Shown here: positions 16,118 through 23,460 of the stretch, piece by piece
How the letters are laid out: each line of letters begins with the position of its first letter
How positions within the stretch are numbered: the first letter of the stretch is position 1
Source of the DNA: Neobacillus driksii
GTDB taxonomy: Bacteria; Bacillota; Bacilli; Bacillales; Cytobacillaceae
DNA: 36,380 nt
Direction of reading: 5' to 3'
Assembly (NCBI RefSeq): GCF_013409995.1
Contig: NZ_JACCBX010000024.1
Location: forward strand, 1 to 36,380
The notes under the pieces: generated by a model
Database searches by the model: none
Told to the model about the DNA's origin: nothing
Seen by the model: only the letters and a program-made list of their open reading frames with translations
Translations under genes and position numbers: made by a program

Positions 16118-16170
16118 TATAATGGATGGAATTAGGTTAAAACTTCCTAAGCTATAAACAATCCATTATA
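16118..16170. promoter_or_regulatory. Nested inverted repeats upstream of the vanR-like gene
   Basis: Outer arms TATAATGGAT (16118-16127) and ATCCATTATA (16161-16170) are a perfect 10-bp inverted repeat. Inner arms TTAGG (16132-16136) and CCTAA (16146-16150) are nested inside. The block ends 36 bp before the start codon. It may be a regulator-binding region; the left arm also contains a TATAAT-type -10 sequence. Confidence 0.4.
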
Positions 16171-16205
16171 ATTTTTAATGAATGGAATGTAATAGGAGTG
16201 TATAG

Positions 16206-16901
16206 ATGAAAAGTATATCGATTTTAGTTGCAGATGATGAAGAAGAGATCGCCAATTTAATTGCCATCCATTTAGAAAAGGAAGGGTATCGTGTTTTTAA
16301 AGCATTGGACGGGGAGGAAGCTATAGCCGTAATCCAGACTCAATCAATTGATTTAGTTATTTTGGATATCATGATGCCGAAACTGGATGGTTATGAAGTA
16401 ACCCGCAATATTCGTGAACAACACAACATGCCGATCATTTTTTTGAGTGCTAAAACATCTGATTTTGACAAGGTCCACGGTTTGGTGATTGGAGCAGATG
16501 ATTATATGACGAAATCCTTCACTCCCATTTAATTGGTTGCTCGTGTAAATGCACAGCTGCGCCGGTTTATGAAGTTAAATCAACCTAAAGTCAATCACAT
16601 TTCTGGCTTGGAATTTGGCGGATTGGTTATTTCTCCTGAACAAAGAACCGTTACTCTATATGGTGAATCCATCGACTTAACTCCAAAGGAATTTGACATT
16701 CTATATTTGTTAGCACGACAGCCAAAGAAAGTGTTCAGTGTGGAAAATATTTTTCAACAGGTATGGGGAGAAGCATACTATGAAGGGGCTAATACTGTAA
16801 TGGTCCATATACGTACGCTGCGAAAAAAACTGGAAGAAGATAAAAGAAAAAACAAATTAATCAAAACCGTGTGGGGAGTCGGGTATACATTCAATGGATA
16901 A
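16206..16901 (+). pseudogene. VanR-type response regulator with a stop between domains
   Basis: The receiver domain is intact in outline: D10/D11, phospho-acceptor D54 in LVILDIMMPKLDGYE, S81 and K103. The frame then reads MTKSFTPI and TAA (16530-16532), followed in the same frame by LVARVNAQLRRF and a full OmpR-type winged helix (LTPKEFDILYLLARQ, NTVMVHIRTLRKKLEED, TVWGVGYTFNG). Family members have a glutamate codon where the TAA stands (PxELVARVxAQLRR), so this is one GAA-to-TAA change. The usual KPF is also KSF here. Restart at TTG 16533 has no ribosome binding site. It overlaps the kinase gene by 8 bp. Confidence 0.85.
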
Positions 16902-18009
16902 AATCGTACGAAGTTTCCGTTCTAGAATGGTTCTTTTATTTGGCTTTAGCATGTTTTTGTCTGGTACCATAACATTTATTATTTTTAAGGGGCTTCAATG
17001 GTACTACCACAATTGGGTCGAGTGGGGCGATCTTCTGGCAGAGCTCCGGTTATTTATGAGTAGAATTGGTGACCTAAATTTCTTTTTACTGTTATTTATT
17101 CCGCTTTCTATTCTTTTTTTCTATTTACTTACTAAGCCTTATACTGAGTATTTTAATGAGATTTCAAATGGAATTCACAATCTCGCGCGTGGGGACTTTA
17201 AACAGCGGATTACAATCCAATCAAATGATGAATTTAGTGATATTGCCCATGATATTAATCTTGCTAGTGAAAAATTAGAAGAAGCGATATTAAGAGGAGA
17301 TTTTTCAGAAAGCAGTAAGGATCAATTAGTCGTCAATTTGGCCCATGATTTACGGACACCACTCACCTCCGTTCTCGGGTATTTGGATTTAATCCTTAAA
17401 GATGAAAAATTGACGAAGGATCAGGCCAAACATTATTTAACCATTGCATTCACAAAATCTCTGCGTTTAGAGCGTTTGATTGATGAATTATTTGAAATCA
17501 CTAGAATGAATTATGGAACGTTACATATTGAGAAAAAACCGCTTAATTTAAGTGACCTACTGAATCAATTAAAGGAAGAAATGTATCCAGTCTTTGAAAG
17601 AATTGATTTGAAGGCTCGTATCAATATTTCGCCCGATCTATCTATTTTAGGTGATGGCGAACTGTTAGCACGTGTGTTTGAAAACCTGTTAACCAACGCA
17701 AATCGGTATGGTATTGATGGTCAATATGTCGATATTAACGGTTCTATCGAGGAAGGGGAAGTAGTTGTTCAAATCGTTAATTATGGAGACAGCATTCCTC
17801 CTAATGACCTTCCGCATCTTTTTGATATGTTTTATACCGGTGATAAAGCTCGAACACATCAAGAGAATAGTACTGGCCTTGGTTTATTCATAGCGAAGAA
17901 TATTGTCGAGCAGCATAATGGGACCATTTCAGTAGAAAGCAGTTTCATTCGTACTGTATTTGAGGTTCGTTTACCAAAAGAGAGCGTGGCAATGGAACAA
18001 TCAGAGTGA
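16894..18009 (+). CDS. VanS-like sensor histidine kinase
   Basis: 371 residues. Two transmembrane segments (about 13-34 and 61-80) enclose a short outside loop, then a HAMP-like region (about 82-130). The H-box is NLAHDLRTPLTSVLGYLDL with H151. The ATPase domain has the N-box FENLLTNANRYG and G-box NSTGLGLFIAKNIVEQHNG. With the VanR-type regulator before it and VanY after it, this is the sensor of a VanRS-like pair, which in characterised systems responds to glycopeptides or cell-wall stress. Translation is probably coupled to the regulator through the 8-bp overlap; the stop in the regulator is 360 nt upstream and might lower its expression. Confidence 0.85.
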   Translation: MDKIVRSFRSRMVLLFGFSMFLSGTITFIIFKGLQWYYHNWVEWGDLLAELRLFMSRIGDLNFFLLLFIPLSILFFYLLTKPYTEYFNEISNGIHNLARGDFKQRITIQSNDEFSDIAHDINLASEKLEEAILRGDFSESSKDQLVVNLAHDLRTPLTSVLGYLDLILKDEKLTKDQAKHYLTIAFTKSLRLERLIDELFEITRMNYGTLHIEKKPLNLSDLLNQLKEEMYPVFERIDLKARINISPDLSILGDGELLARVFENLLTNANRYGIDGQYVDINGSIEEGEVVVQIVNYGDSIPPNDLPHLFDMFYTGDKARTHQENSTGLGLFIAKNIVEQHNGTISVESSFIRTVFEVRLPKESVAMEQSE

Positions 18010-18060
18010 AAACTTAAGAAAAATTTAAACTTTACCCTACTTTTTATTTAAATAGTTTTT

Positions 18061-18091
18061 CCTATTCTATTACCAAAATAGAAATAGGAGG
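18061..18091 (+). promoter_or_regulatory. Hairpin covering the vanY ribosome binding site
   Basis: CCTATT-CTATT (18061-18071) pairs with AATAG-AAATAGG (18077-18088) with a one-base bulge and a 5-nt loop. The 3' arm takes up the first bases of AGGAGG (18086-18091), the site for ATG 18101. Confidence 0.35.
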
Positions 18092-18100
18092 ATAATTAAA

Positions 18101-18925
18101 ATGAAAAAGTGGGGATTTTTATTGTTCGTTGTCGTAAGCATGGGAATTACAGTAGCAGAAAGATTAGAGATTTTTAAAGATAAAGTAGAGATTAAACATT
18201 TTGTGCCTGATCATAAAATAGATGAATGTGAAACTTCTAATAGTACTCAATTGGTAGAGATAGGAGAGGAACTCGTTTTTCAAGGAAATTTACTTTTGGT
18301 CAACAATGAGTATCCTGTTCACAAGGAGAGTATCAAATCAGATGTCGTAAATTTATTTGAGCACAGGGAATTAACAGAGGGTTACGAACTATTAGATAGT
18401 GAAATTTATTTGTCTGAAGAAGTTGCAAATGCGTTTTCTGAGTTGATAGATGCTGCAGGTGATGAAGGGGTTCGTTATTTTTCTATTAATAGTGGCTTTC
18501 GAGACTTTAATGAGCAGAATGCACTTTATCAACAAATGGGCTCTAGCTTAGCTTTACCTGCGGGACATAGTGAACACAATCTAGGATTATCATTGGATGT
18601 AGGTTCTACTCAAATGAAAATGAGTGAGGCTCCTGAAGGCAAGTGGATCGAAAAAAATGCTTGGAAATACGGTTTTATTTTACGCTATCCAAAGGATAAA
18701 ACCCATGTTACTGGAATTCAATACGAACCATGGCATATCCGCTATGTAGGTTTGCCCCACAGTGCGATCATACAGGAAAAGAACTTCGCCTTGGAAGAAT
18801 ATATGGATTATCTAAGAGAACAAAAGAACTTGACGGCAACCGTTAATGGGGAAGAATATACAGTTACTTATTACCCCATCGAAACAAGTAATGCAATAAA
18901 AGTACCAAAGAATAACAAATATTAG
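18101..18925 (+). CDS. vanY: VanY-type D-Ala-D-Ala carboxypeptidase (M15B)
   Basis: 274 residues, M15B family zinc DD-carboxypeptidase, which removes the terminal D-Ala from peptidoglycan precursors. A single N-terminal hydrophobic segment (3-18) should anchor it to the membrane with the enzyme outside. Motifs: INSGFRDF (129-136, substrate-binding R134), AGHSEHNLGLSLDVG (154-168, zinc ligands H159 and D166) and EPWHIRYVG (209-217, catalytic E209 and zinc ligand H212). It follows the VanRS-like pair by 91 nt. No vanH, vanA or vanX is near, so this alone does not imply glycopeptide resistance. Such VanRS-VanY sets occur in environmental bacilli. Confidence 0.9.
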   Translation: MKKWGFLLFVVVSMGITVAERLEIFKDKVEIKHFVPDHKIDECETSNSTQLVEIGEELVFQGNLLLVNNEYPVHKESIKSDVVNLFEHRELTEGYELLDSEIYLSEEVANAFSELIDAAGDEGVRYFSINSGFRDFNEQNALYQQMGSSLALPAGHSEHNLGLSLDVGSTQMKMSEAPEGKWIEKNAWKYGFILRYPKDKTHVTGIQYEPWHIRYVGLPHSAIIQEKNFALEEYMDYLREQKNLTATVNGEEYTVTYYPIETSNAIKVPKNNKY

Positions 18926-18984
18926 ATGTCTGGTAATAATATTGATGGCGTTATTGTAACTGAATTCAAATTAAAATAATAATA

Positions 18985-19182
18985 AGGTGAAAGTAAATTT
19001 CACTTTTCCGATAGTATTTTTCGTTATGTGAGAGTAAATTATGCTTATGCGAGAGTGTTTTTCACAATGTGAGAGTAAATCCACTTATCCGAGAGTAAAA
19101 TCAATTATGTGAATTTATTTTCGATTTCCGAGATTATTTTAACTATGTACGGGGTATATCATCTATATGAATTTCTATTTTT
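18985..19182. repeat. Degenerate tandem repeat, about 20-nt unit
   Basis: Eight to ten imperfect units with period 19-21 nt, approximate consensus TTATGTGAGAGTAAATTCAC. Examples: TTATGTGAGAGTAAATTATG (from 19024), TTATGCGAGAGTGTTTTTCA (from 19045), AATGTGAGAGTAAATCCAC (from 19066), TTATCCGAGAGTAAAATCAA (from 19085). Units tend to alternate between GTGA and (C/G)CGA cores. There are no spacers and no cas genes, so it is not a CRISPR array. The rest of 18926-19290 holds no gene. Confidence 0.7.
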
Positions 19183-19290
19183 ATTTTAATAATGGAAATT
19201 TTTATCAAGAAAATAGTGCAAAATAGTATTAAATGGGTATAAACATATTTTATACTTATATCAAGTTGTAATCATTCATAGGGGGATAAA

Positions 19291-20031
19291 ATGGAACTAT
19301 CTTTGTTATTAGAGTATGGATGGGTTTTACTTATTTTGATTTTGTTAGAAGGGTTATTATCTGCGGATAATGCTTTGGTGTTAGCCATCATGGCAAAGCA
19401 TTTGCCTCCAGAGCAGCAAAAAAAGGCGATTAATATAGGTCTAATGCTTGCCTTTATCTTTAGGATCGGTGCTATATTTATTATTTCGTTTTTGTTTCAT
19501 GTTTGGTGGATTCAAGCGATTGGGGCAGCGTATTTAATTTTCATCGCATTAAAACATTTGCTTAAAAAGGACCATGGCGGTAAAGAGAAAGCAGGAAAAA
19601 GCTACCGAGCTACTGTAGCTCAAATCGCATTAGCAGATATCGCTTTTGCAGTTGATTCGATTTTAGCTGCCGTGGCTCTTGTCATTGCATTGCCGGGTAC
19701 GCCAATGGGTGATATCGGCGGAATGGATGGCGCACAATTTATTGTCATATTGATCGGTGCAATCGCTGGATTAATCGTGATTCGCTTTGCAGCAGGATTC
19801 TTTGTTAAAATCCTTACACAACGTCCTACCCTTGAAACAGCAGCCATGTTACTTGTTGGCTGGGTAGGGGTTAAGCTATTAATGCATACACTTGCGCATC
19901 CAGCTTTACACATAATTCCTCATGATTTTGTAGAAGGTCCGATTTGGAATACCATCTTTTGGTCTGTTATGCTACTAATTGCTTTAGGCGGCTGGTTCTT
20001 ATCAGGTAAAAAAACAGAACAGTCCACATAA
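19291..20031 (+). CDS. TerC family membrane protein, first copy
   Basis: 246 residues, seven or eight hydrophobic helices. Signature motifs: LLEGLLSADNALVLAIMAKH (acidic residues in helix 1), ALADIAFAVDSILAAVAL (acidic residues in a mid helix) and a late LETAAMLLVGWVGVKLL. These acidic residues are expected to bind metal ions. In B. subtilis the TerC proteins YceF and YkoY export Mn2+ and metallate secreted enzymes, so a manganese-export role is the likeliest. No yybP-ykoY manganese riboswitch was seen upstream. ATG 19291 is preceded by AGGGGG. A paralogue lies at 30035. Terminator at 20047. Confidence 0.85.
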   Translation: MELSLLLEYGWVLLILILLEGLLSADNALVLAIMAKHLPPEQQKKAINIGLMLAFIFRIGAIFIISFLFHVWWIQAIGAAYLIFIALKHLLKKDHGGKEKAGKSYRATVAQIALADIAFAVDSILAAVALVIALPGTPMGDIGGMDGAQFIVILIGAIAGLIVIRFAAGFFVKILTQRPTLETAAMLLVGWVGVKLLMHTLAHPALHIIPHDFVEGPIWNTIFWSVMLLIALGGWFLSGKKTEQST

Positions 20032-20046
20032 GTTACATCGACACAG

Positions 20047-20079
20047 AATGGCTTGGAAGTATATCAAGCCATTTTTTTA
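20047..20079 (+). terminator. Intrinsic terminator after the first TerC gene
   Basis: Perfect 9-bp stem AATGGCTTG (20047-20055) / CAAGCCATT (20065-20073), then a run of T to 20079. Confidence 0.85.
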
Positions 20080-20100
20080 TATTCGGAAAGGAGAGGAAAT

Positions 20101-20913
20101 ATGAATTTTTCATTTGATCATTTAGTTTGGTTCCATCATAATCCTGAAAAAGCAATACAACCTCTTTCAGAAAAAGGAATCTATGTTGCCCACGGAGGCC
20201 GTCATGACACATGGGGAACCTACAATACACTCAGTTATTTTGATTTAAGCTATATAGAATTTTTGGGGATAGAAGTACTAACAATTGCAGAACAACACGA
20301 AGAAAATCGATTAATTACCCAAATTGTAGACCAACTTGCTAAAGAGAATCGGGAAGGGCCTGCTAAAATAGCGATTCGAACTAATCAGATTCACGAATTA
20401 GCTATAAAGCTGAAACAAGACGGTCATACCGTTTATGGTCCACTTCCTGGGCAACGTGTAACTGCAAATGGGGAAGTAATACAGTGGACGCTGCTGTTTA
20501 TCGAGGATCAACCTAATGAGCTATCACTTCCATTTTTCATCCAATGGGATAATAGTGATAAGGAAAGATTATCTGCATTAAAGGAACAAGGATTGTTAGG
20601 GAGGCATAGTGACGAAAATTCAAAATTAGAATGTGTCGGCTTTGTTGTCAGGGACTTAGAAGAAACAATTAGAACGTGGGGAGATTTATTAAATCTTACA
20701 CCAAGTGAGGAGTTTTGGGATGAAGACTTACAGGCACGATGTCAAAAATTAGAATTGCCTGGAACCCATTTATTATTCTGCACACCGGATCGAGAAGGAC
20801 CAGCAGAAAAGGTCTTACATGAAAGAGGAGAAACCCCATTTTTAGTGAACATAAGCCAAGCTAATCAAAACAGCTTTTTTGAATTGTTGAATGGCTATTG
20901 GCGATTTCAATAG
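20101..20913 (+). CDS. VOC superfamily protein (glyoxalase-like)
   Basis: 270 residues with a glyoxalase-like domain at the N-terminus: MNFSFDHLVWFHHNPEKA (metal-ligand H7), HGGRHDTWGTYNTLSYF and YIEFLGIE are typical of the Glyoxalase_3 family. A second, weaker VOC repeat begins at LECVGFVVRDLEETIRTWGD. Chemistry and substrate are not known for this branch. AAGGAGAGGAAAT gives ATG 20101; the frame is open further upstream but only across the preceding terminator. Monocistronic. Confidence 0.8.
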   Translation: MNFSFDHLVWFHHNPEKAIQPLSEKGIYVAHGGRHDTWGTYNTLSYFDLSYIEFLGIEVLTIAEQHEENRLITQIVDQLAKENREGPAKIAIRTNQIHELAIKLKQDGHTVYGPLPGQRVTANGEVIQWTLLFIEDQPNELSLPFFIQWDNSDKERLSALKEQGLLGRHSDENSKLECVGFVVRDLEETIRTWGDLLNLTPSEEFWDEDLQARCQKLELPGTHLLFCTPDREGPAEKVLHERGETPFLVNISQANQNSFFELLNGYWRFQ

Positions 20914-20934
20914 CCAGACTATTCTAAAAAACTG

Positions 20935-20964
20935 TTGACATGAAATTCCAGTTGACAATATAAT
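20935..20964 (+). promoter_or_regulatory. Sigma-A promoter of the RNA candidate
   Basis: TTGACA (20935-20940) and TATAAT (20959-20964), both perfect matches, with an 18-bp spacer. Transcription should begin near 20971. Confidence 0.75.
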
Positions 20965-20970
20965 GATGAT

Positions 20971-21226
20971 AGTTATTTTAAGGAGGTTTTCTGTAGACAT
21001 GTTGAACTAATCCCATTAATGGCCGTTTTTAATACGAACCATTTGAAACTCTATGCGGATGAGTGAACGGGATTACTATGTCATTTTACAGATATCCGAA
21101 CTAGACTAACTCCATGTAATGGACTATTAATGCATGCTCCATCTACATATAGTAGTTTGTTTCGTCCTGTTAAGCATGTCATATATATCTAAATTCACAA
21201 GTCGCAGAGAAATCTGCGATTTTTTT
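20971..21226 (+). ncRNA. Candidate structured RNA, cis-leader or small RNA
   Basis: About 256 nt between a consensus promoter and a perfect terminator, with no credible ORF. Predicted by eye: a composite long-range helix P1 of three parts, TCTGTA (20990-20995)/TACAGA (21087-21092), GACAT (20996-21000)/ATGTC (21078-21082) and TAATCCC (21008-21014)/GGGATTA (21069-21075). Inside it lie P2, AATGG (21018-21022)/CCATT (21039-21043), and P3, ACTC (21048-21051)/GAGT (21061-21064). The P3 loop CGGAT (21056-21060) could pair with ATCCG (21094-21098) just 3' of P1. A P4 hairpin is TCCAT/ATGGA (21111-21123). AAGGAGG at 20980-20986 precedes only a three-codon ATG TTG AAC TAA. I do not recognise a known riboswitch or T-box. 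It may control the P-loop gene at 21261. Confidence 0.5.
21202..21226 (+). terminator. Terminator ending the RNA candidate
   Basis: TCGCAGA (21202-21208), GAAA tetraloop, TCTGCGA (21213-21219), then seven T. It lies 35 bp before the start of the next gene, which is where an attenuator would be. Confidence 0.85.
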
Positions 21227-21260
21227 ATTGGTTGAATGATAAAACAGAGGAGATGATTAT

Positions 21261-22115
21261 ATGATCAACACAAAATTAATTTTAATAGAAGGATTGCCTG
21301 GTTCAGGAAAATCCACTACAGCAGAAATGACAAATGAGATTTTAAAAGAATGGAATGTGGATACAAGATTATTTCTTGAGGGTAATGTCGAACATCCAGC
21401 TGATTATGAAGGAGGCTCTTACTTTTCAAAAACTGACTTTGCCAAGCTTTTGGAACAGTACCATAACGTTCAGCCTATTTTAGTAAAACATGCCATCGAA
21501 CGCTGTGGTGGATTTGTATTGCCGCAATATAAGCTTAAAGAAGAACTTAATGAGACAATGGTATCCGATTCTTTTTGGGAAGTCATTTGGAATCATGATC
21601 TCTATGAGTTGCCGTTAGAAAAAAACATAGAATTAATCACGGACAAATGGCAAAGGTTCGTCGAACAAGCGATGACAGGAAATCAAACTTTTATATTTGA
21701 ATGCTGCTTTATTCAAAATCCTGTAACCGTCGGCATGATCAAATATGGTGCGTCTCAGGAAGTTGTTATGAATTATGTAAAGCAATTAGCTGAAATTATT
21801 GAACCGTTAAATCCCATTTTACTTTATGTAGAACAACAAGATCTGCCTCGTTCCTTTAAAAAGGCTGTTCAAGAACGACCAAAAGAATGGTCTAATGGTT
21901 TTATGGATTACTATACTCACCAAGGCTATGGGAAAATACATGGTGTAGAAGGCATTGAAGGAACCATTGACGTTCTGGAAGCGAGAAAACAATTCGAGTC
22001 CTCCATTTTTAATGCACTAACCATTAAAAAGGTTAAAATTGATAATACACAGTTTAACAAGGATTCTCACAAAAATAGGATCATGGATGTAGTCATGAAT
22101 GGTGTAAGCTTTTAA
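21261..22115 (+). CDS. P-loop NTPase, nucleotide-kinase-like, unknown substrate
   Basis: 284 residues. Walker A is LIEGLPGSGKSTT (11-19 GLPGSGKST), the pattern of small-molecule kinases and thymidylate-kinase-like proteins. A helical insertion region follows and IFECCFIQNPVTVGMIKY holds a likely acidic residue of the active site. LNPILLYVEQQDLPRSF resembles the lid/base-binding strand of such kinases, with R-containing segments after it. No family more specific than AAA/kinase is recognised. AGGAG lies 6-9 nt before ATG 21261. It is directly downstream of the structured RNA and terminator, so it may be under attenuation control. Confidence 0.7.
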   Translation: MINTKLILIEGLPGSGKSTTAEMTNEILKEWNVDTRLFLEGNVEHPADYEGGSYFSKTDFAKLLEQYHNVQPILVKHAIERCGGFVLPQYKLKEELNETMVSDSFWEVIWNHDLYELPLEKNIELITDKWQRFVEQAMTGNQTFIFECCFIQNPVTVGMIKYGASQEVVMNYVKQLAEIIEPLNPILLYVEQQDLPRSFKKAVQERPKEWSNGFMDYYTHQGYGKIHGVEGIEGTIDVLEARKQFESSIFNALTIKKVKIDNTQFNKDSHKNRIMDVVMNGVSF

Positions 22116-22121
22116 TGTTAG

Positions 22122-22154
22122 AAATCAGAGTGCACTTTGCCTCTGATTTTTTTT
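22122..22154 (+). terminator. Intrinsic terminator after the P-loop gene
   Basis: AAATCAGAG (22122-22130) / CTCTGATTT (22141-22149), then T to 22154. It may also serve the convergent gene at 22167. Confidence 0.8.
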
Positions 22155-22166
22155 ATATCTCCTTCA

Positions 22167-22889
22167 TTATTTTGTTGGATTAACCACGAAAACAATCACA
22201 CTTTTATCTAAGTCAAAGTCCCAGTCGACAAAAATATCAATGACTTTCGTATCCAAAATGCCTTCAAAATGGTTATTATTATGAAGCAGCCCTTTTTCGA
22301 GCGTCCGCTTTGCGAGCTTGAGTTGTTCCTGCATCCCTTGTCTGATTAATTGCTTTTCAATCCTAACCAATATTCCATTTCGAATAACTAGGATTGTACG
22401 CTGATTTACACGGCATGCATAAATCTCTTCAGGTTTCTTTTCTGATTCAGAGCTTAAATAAATCATCTCATTAATAAGTTCTGCTTTACCAGTAAACTCT
22501 TCTGTAACGGGAAAGTCGGTACTTGTTGAATCCGTGGATATCCCTGTGAACATCGCAGATTTATTTTGTAGACTCCAGTCATAGTAGAATTCTCTTATTT
22601 CCATACCAGTAACAATCTTTATATATGCTTTTATTTCAGGGATAAGCGTCTGCATGACTAAATCTCTTGTTTGTTGAACACTTTCATCTTGTTTTTGATT
22701 CATAAGTACCTTTTCTGTTGGAGTAAGGAAATTTCGAATATAAACGATCATAAAGGTTTTACCTAATGAAACATGTACCGATTCTGGTCCTTTACCAAAA
22801 TGATCACGGAGAATCTTACTTATGTAGCTACTTAACTCGGTAGATTTTTTATTAATTGGGTTTTCCAACTTTGCGAACTCCTCTTCCAT
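22167..22889 (-). CDS. DUF2294 / MpsC family protein, two domains
   Basis: 240 residues. Two copies of the DUF2294 domain in tandem. The first, about 12-115, reads SSYISKILRDHFGKGPESVH and MIVYIRNFLTPTEKVLM. The second, about 130-238, reads AELINEMIYLSSESEKKPEE, then KGLLHNNNHFEGILDTKVID and FVDWDFDLDKSVIVFVVNP. In staphylococci MpsC is named from the MpsABC cation/bicarbonate system; in bacilli DUF2294 genes often stand alone, as here, with no MpsA or MpsB neighbour. Function here is unknown. Cytoplasmic by sequence. ATG 22889 has only a weak site upstream. Confidence 0.75.
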   Translation of the reverse strand: MEEEFAKLENPINKKSTELSSYISKILRDHFGKGPESVHVSLGKTFMIVYIRNFLTPTEKVLMNQKQDESVQQTRDLVMQTLIPEIKAYIKIVTGMEIREFYYDWSLQNKSAMFTGISTDSTSTDFPVTEEFTGKAELINEMIYLSSESEKKPEEIYACRVNQRTILVIRNGILVRIEKQLIRQGMQEQLKLAKRTLEKGLLHNNNHFEGILDTKVIDIFVDWDFDLDKSVIVFVVNPTK

Positions 22890-22987
22890 CTAGGTATTTA
22901 AACCTTAGTTTCCCCCTTTCGCTGGAAATAATTAGCATGGTTTGTTACTCGGAATAAAAATATAATGAAGGTAGGTGAAGGGACAGA

Positions 22988-23243
22988 AAGCCATTCGCTT
23001 TGAGGAGTAGGATATGTTTTCAAGCATGAACAACAAAGTTTTAATAGACACATATTTTAATGCAGTAAAGCTAAAGTTAGACGAAGACTTTATTAAATTG
23101 TTAGAAGAAGAAATTGATCGAAGAGGGATCCAATCAGATAAGGTAGAGAGAATGGTTTAAACCATAGCTTTTTATTAAAAATTATTAACCTTCTTCCATT
23201 GTTGTTAATAGTGTAATGTAATAAGAACAGCAGCGAATGGCTT
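22988..23243. repeat. 12-bp inverted repeat flanking sda
   Basis: AAGCCATTCGCT (22988-22999) and AGCGAATGGCTT (23232-23243) are perfect complements on either side of the sda gene, 232 bp apart. No target duplication or transposase was found. Confidence 0.5.
23014..23160 (+). CDS. sda: Sda, sporulation histidine kinase inhibitor
   Basis: 48 residues, very close in pattern to B. subtilis Sda (46 residues): VLIDTYFNAVKLKLDEDFIK, then LLEEEIDRRGI, matching the two-helix hairpin [31 protein letters not shown]. Sda binds the dimerisation/phosphotransfer domain of KinA and blocks phosphotransfer when replication is disturbed. Start ATG 23014 with GAGGAG 6 nt upstream; a second ATG at 23026 is possible. 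In B. subtilis sda is controlled by DnaA boxes; I see none at this promoter. Own terminator at 23307. Confidence 0.85.
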   Translation: MFSSMNNKVLIDTYFNAVKLKLDEDFIKLLEEEIDRRGIQSDKVERMV

Positions 23244-23306
23244 CTCGTTCTTCACTTCTTTCATTAAAATTGTACTTATTAAATAATCAGACTACTAATA
23301 CTATTA

Positions 23307-23341
23307 AAAAAGCTAGGTCATTAGCCTAGCTTTTTCTTTTC
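23307..23341 (+). terminator. Intrinsic terminator after sda
   Basis: AAAAAGCTAGG (23307-23317) / CCTAGCTTTTT (23325-23335), 7-nt loop, then CTTTT. Confidence 0.85.
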
Positions 23342-23460
23342 GTTATTTTTAATAAGTGGTTATTTTCCCTTATATCTCGTTCAATAGTTTTGTATAATTT
23401 TATATTATAAGAATGTTTAAATTTGAACAGTAATGATACTTTGGTAAATGGAGTGTTAAA

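Noticed and set aside
18985..19182. CRISPR array
   Set aside because: Units are contiguous and degenerate with no spacers, no leader and no cas genes.
20971..21226. T-box leader
   Set aside because: No GGTGG-N-ACCGCG antiterminator sequence, and the downstream gene is not an amino acid gene or tRNA synthetase.
22988..23243. Insertion sequence around sda
   Set aside because: Apart from the 12-bp inverted repeat there is no transposase or target duplication; sda is a native gene.
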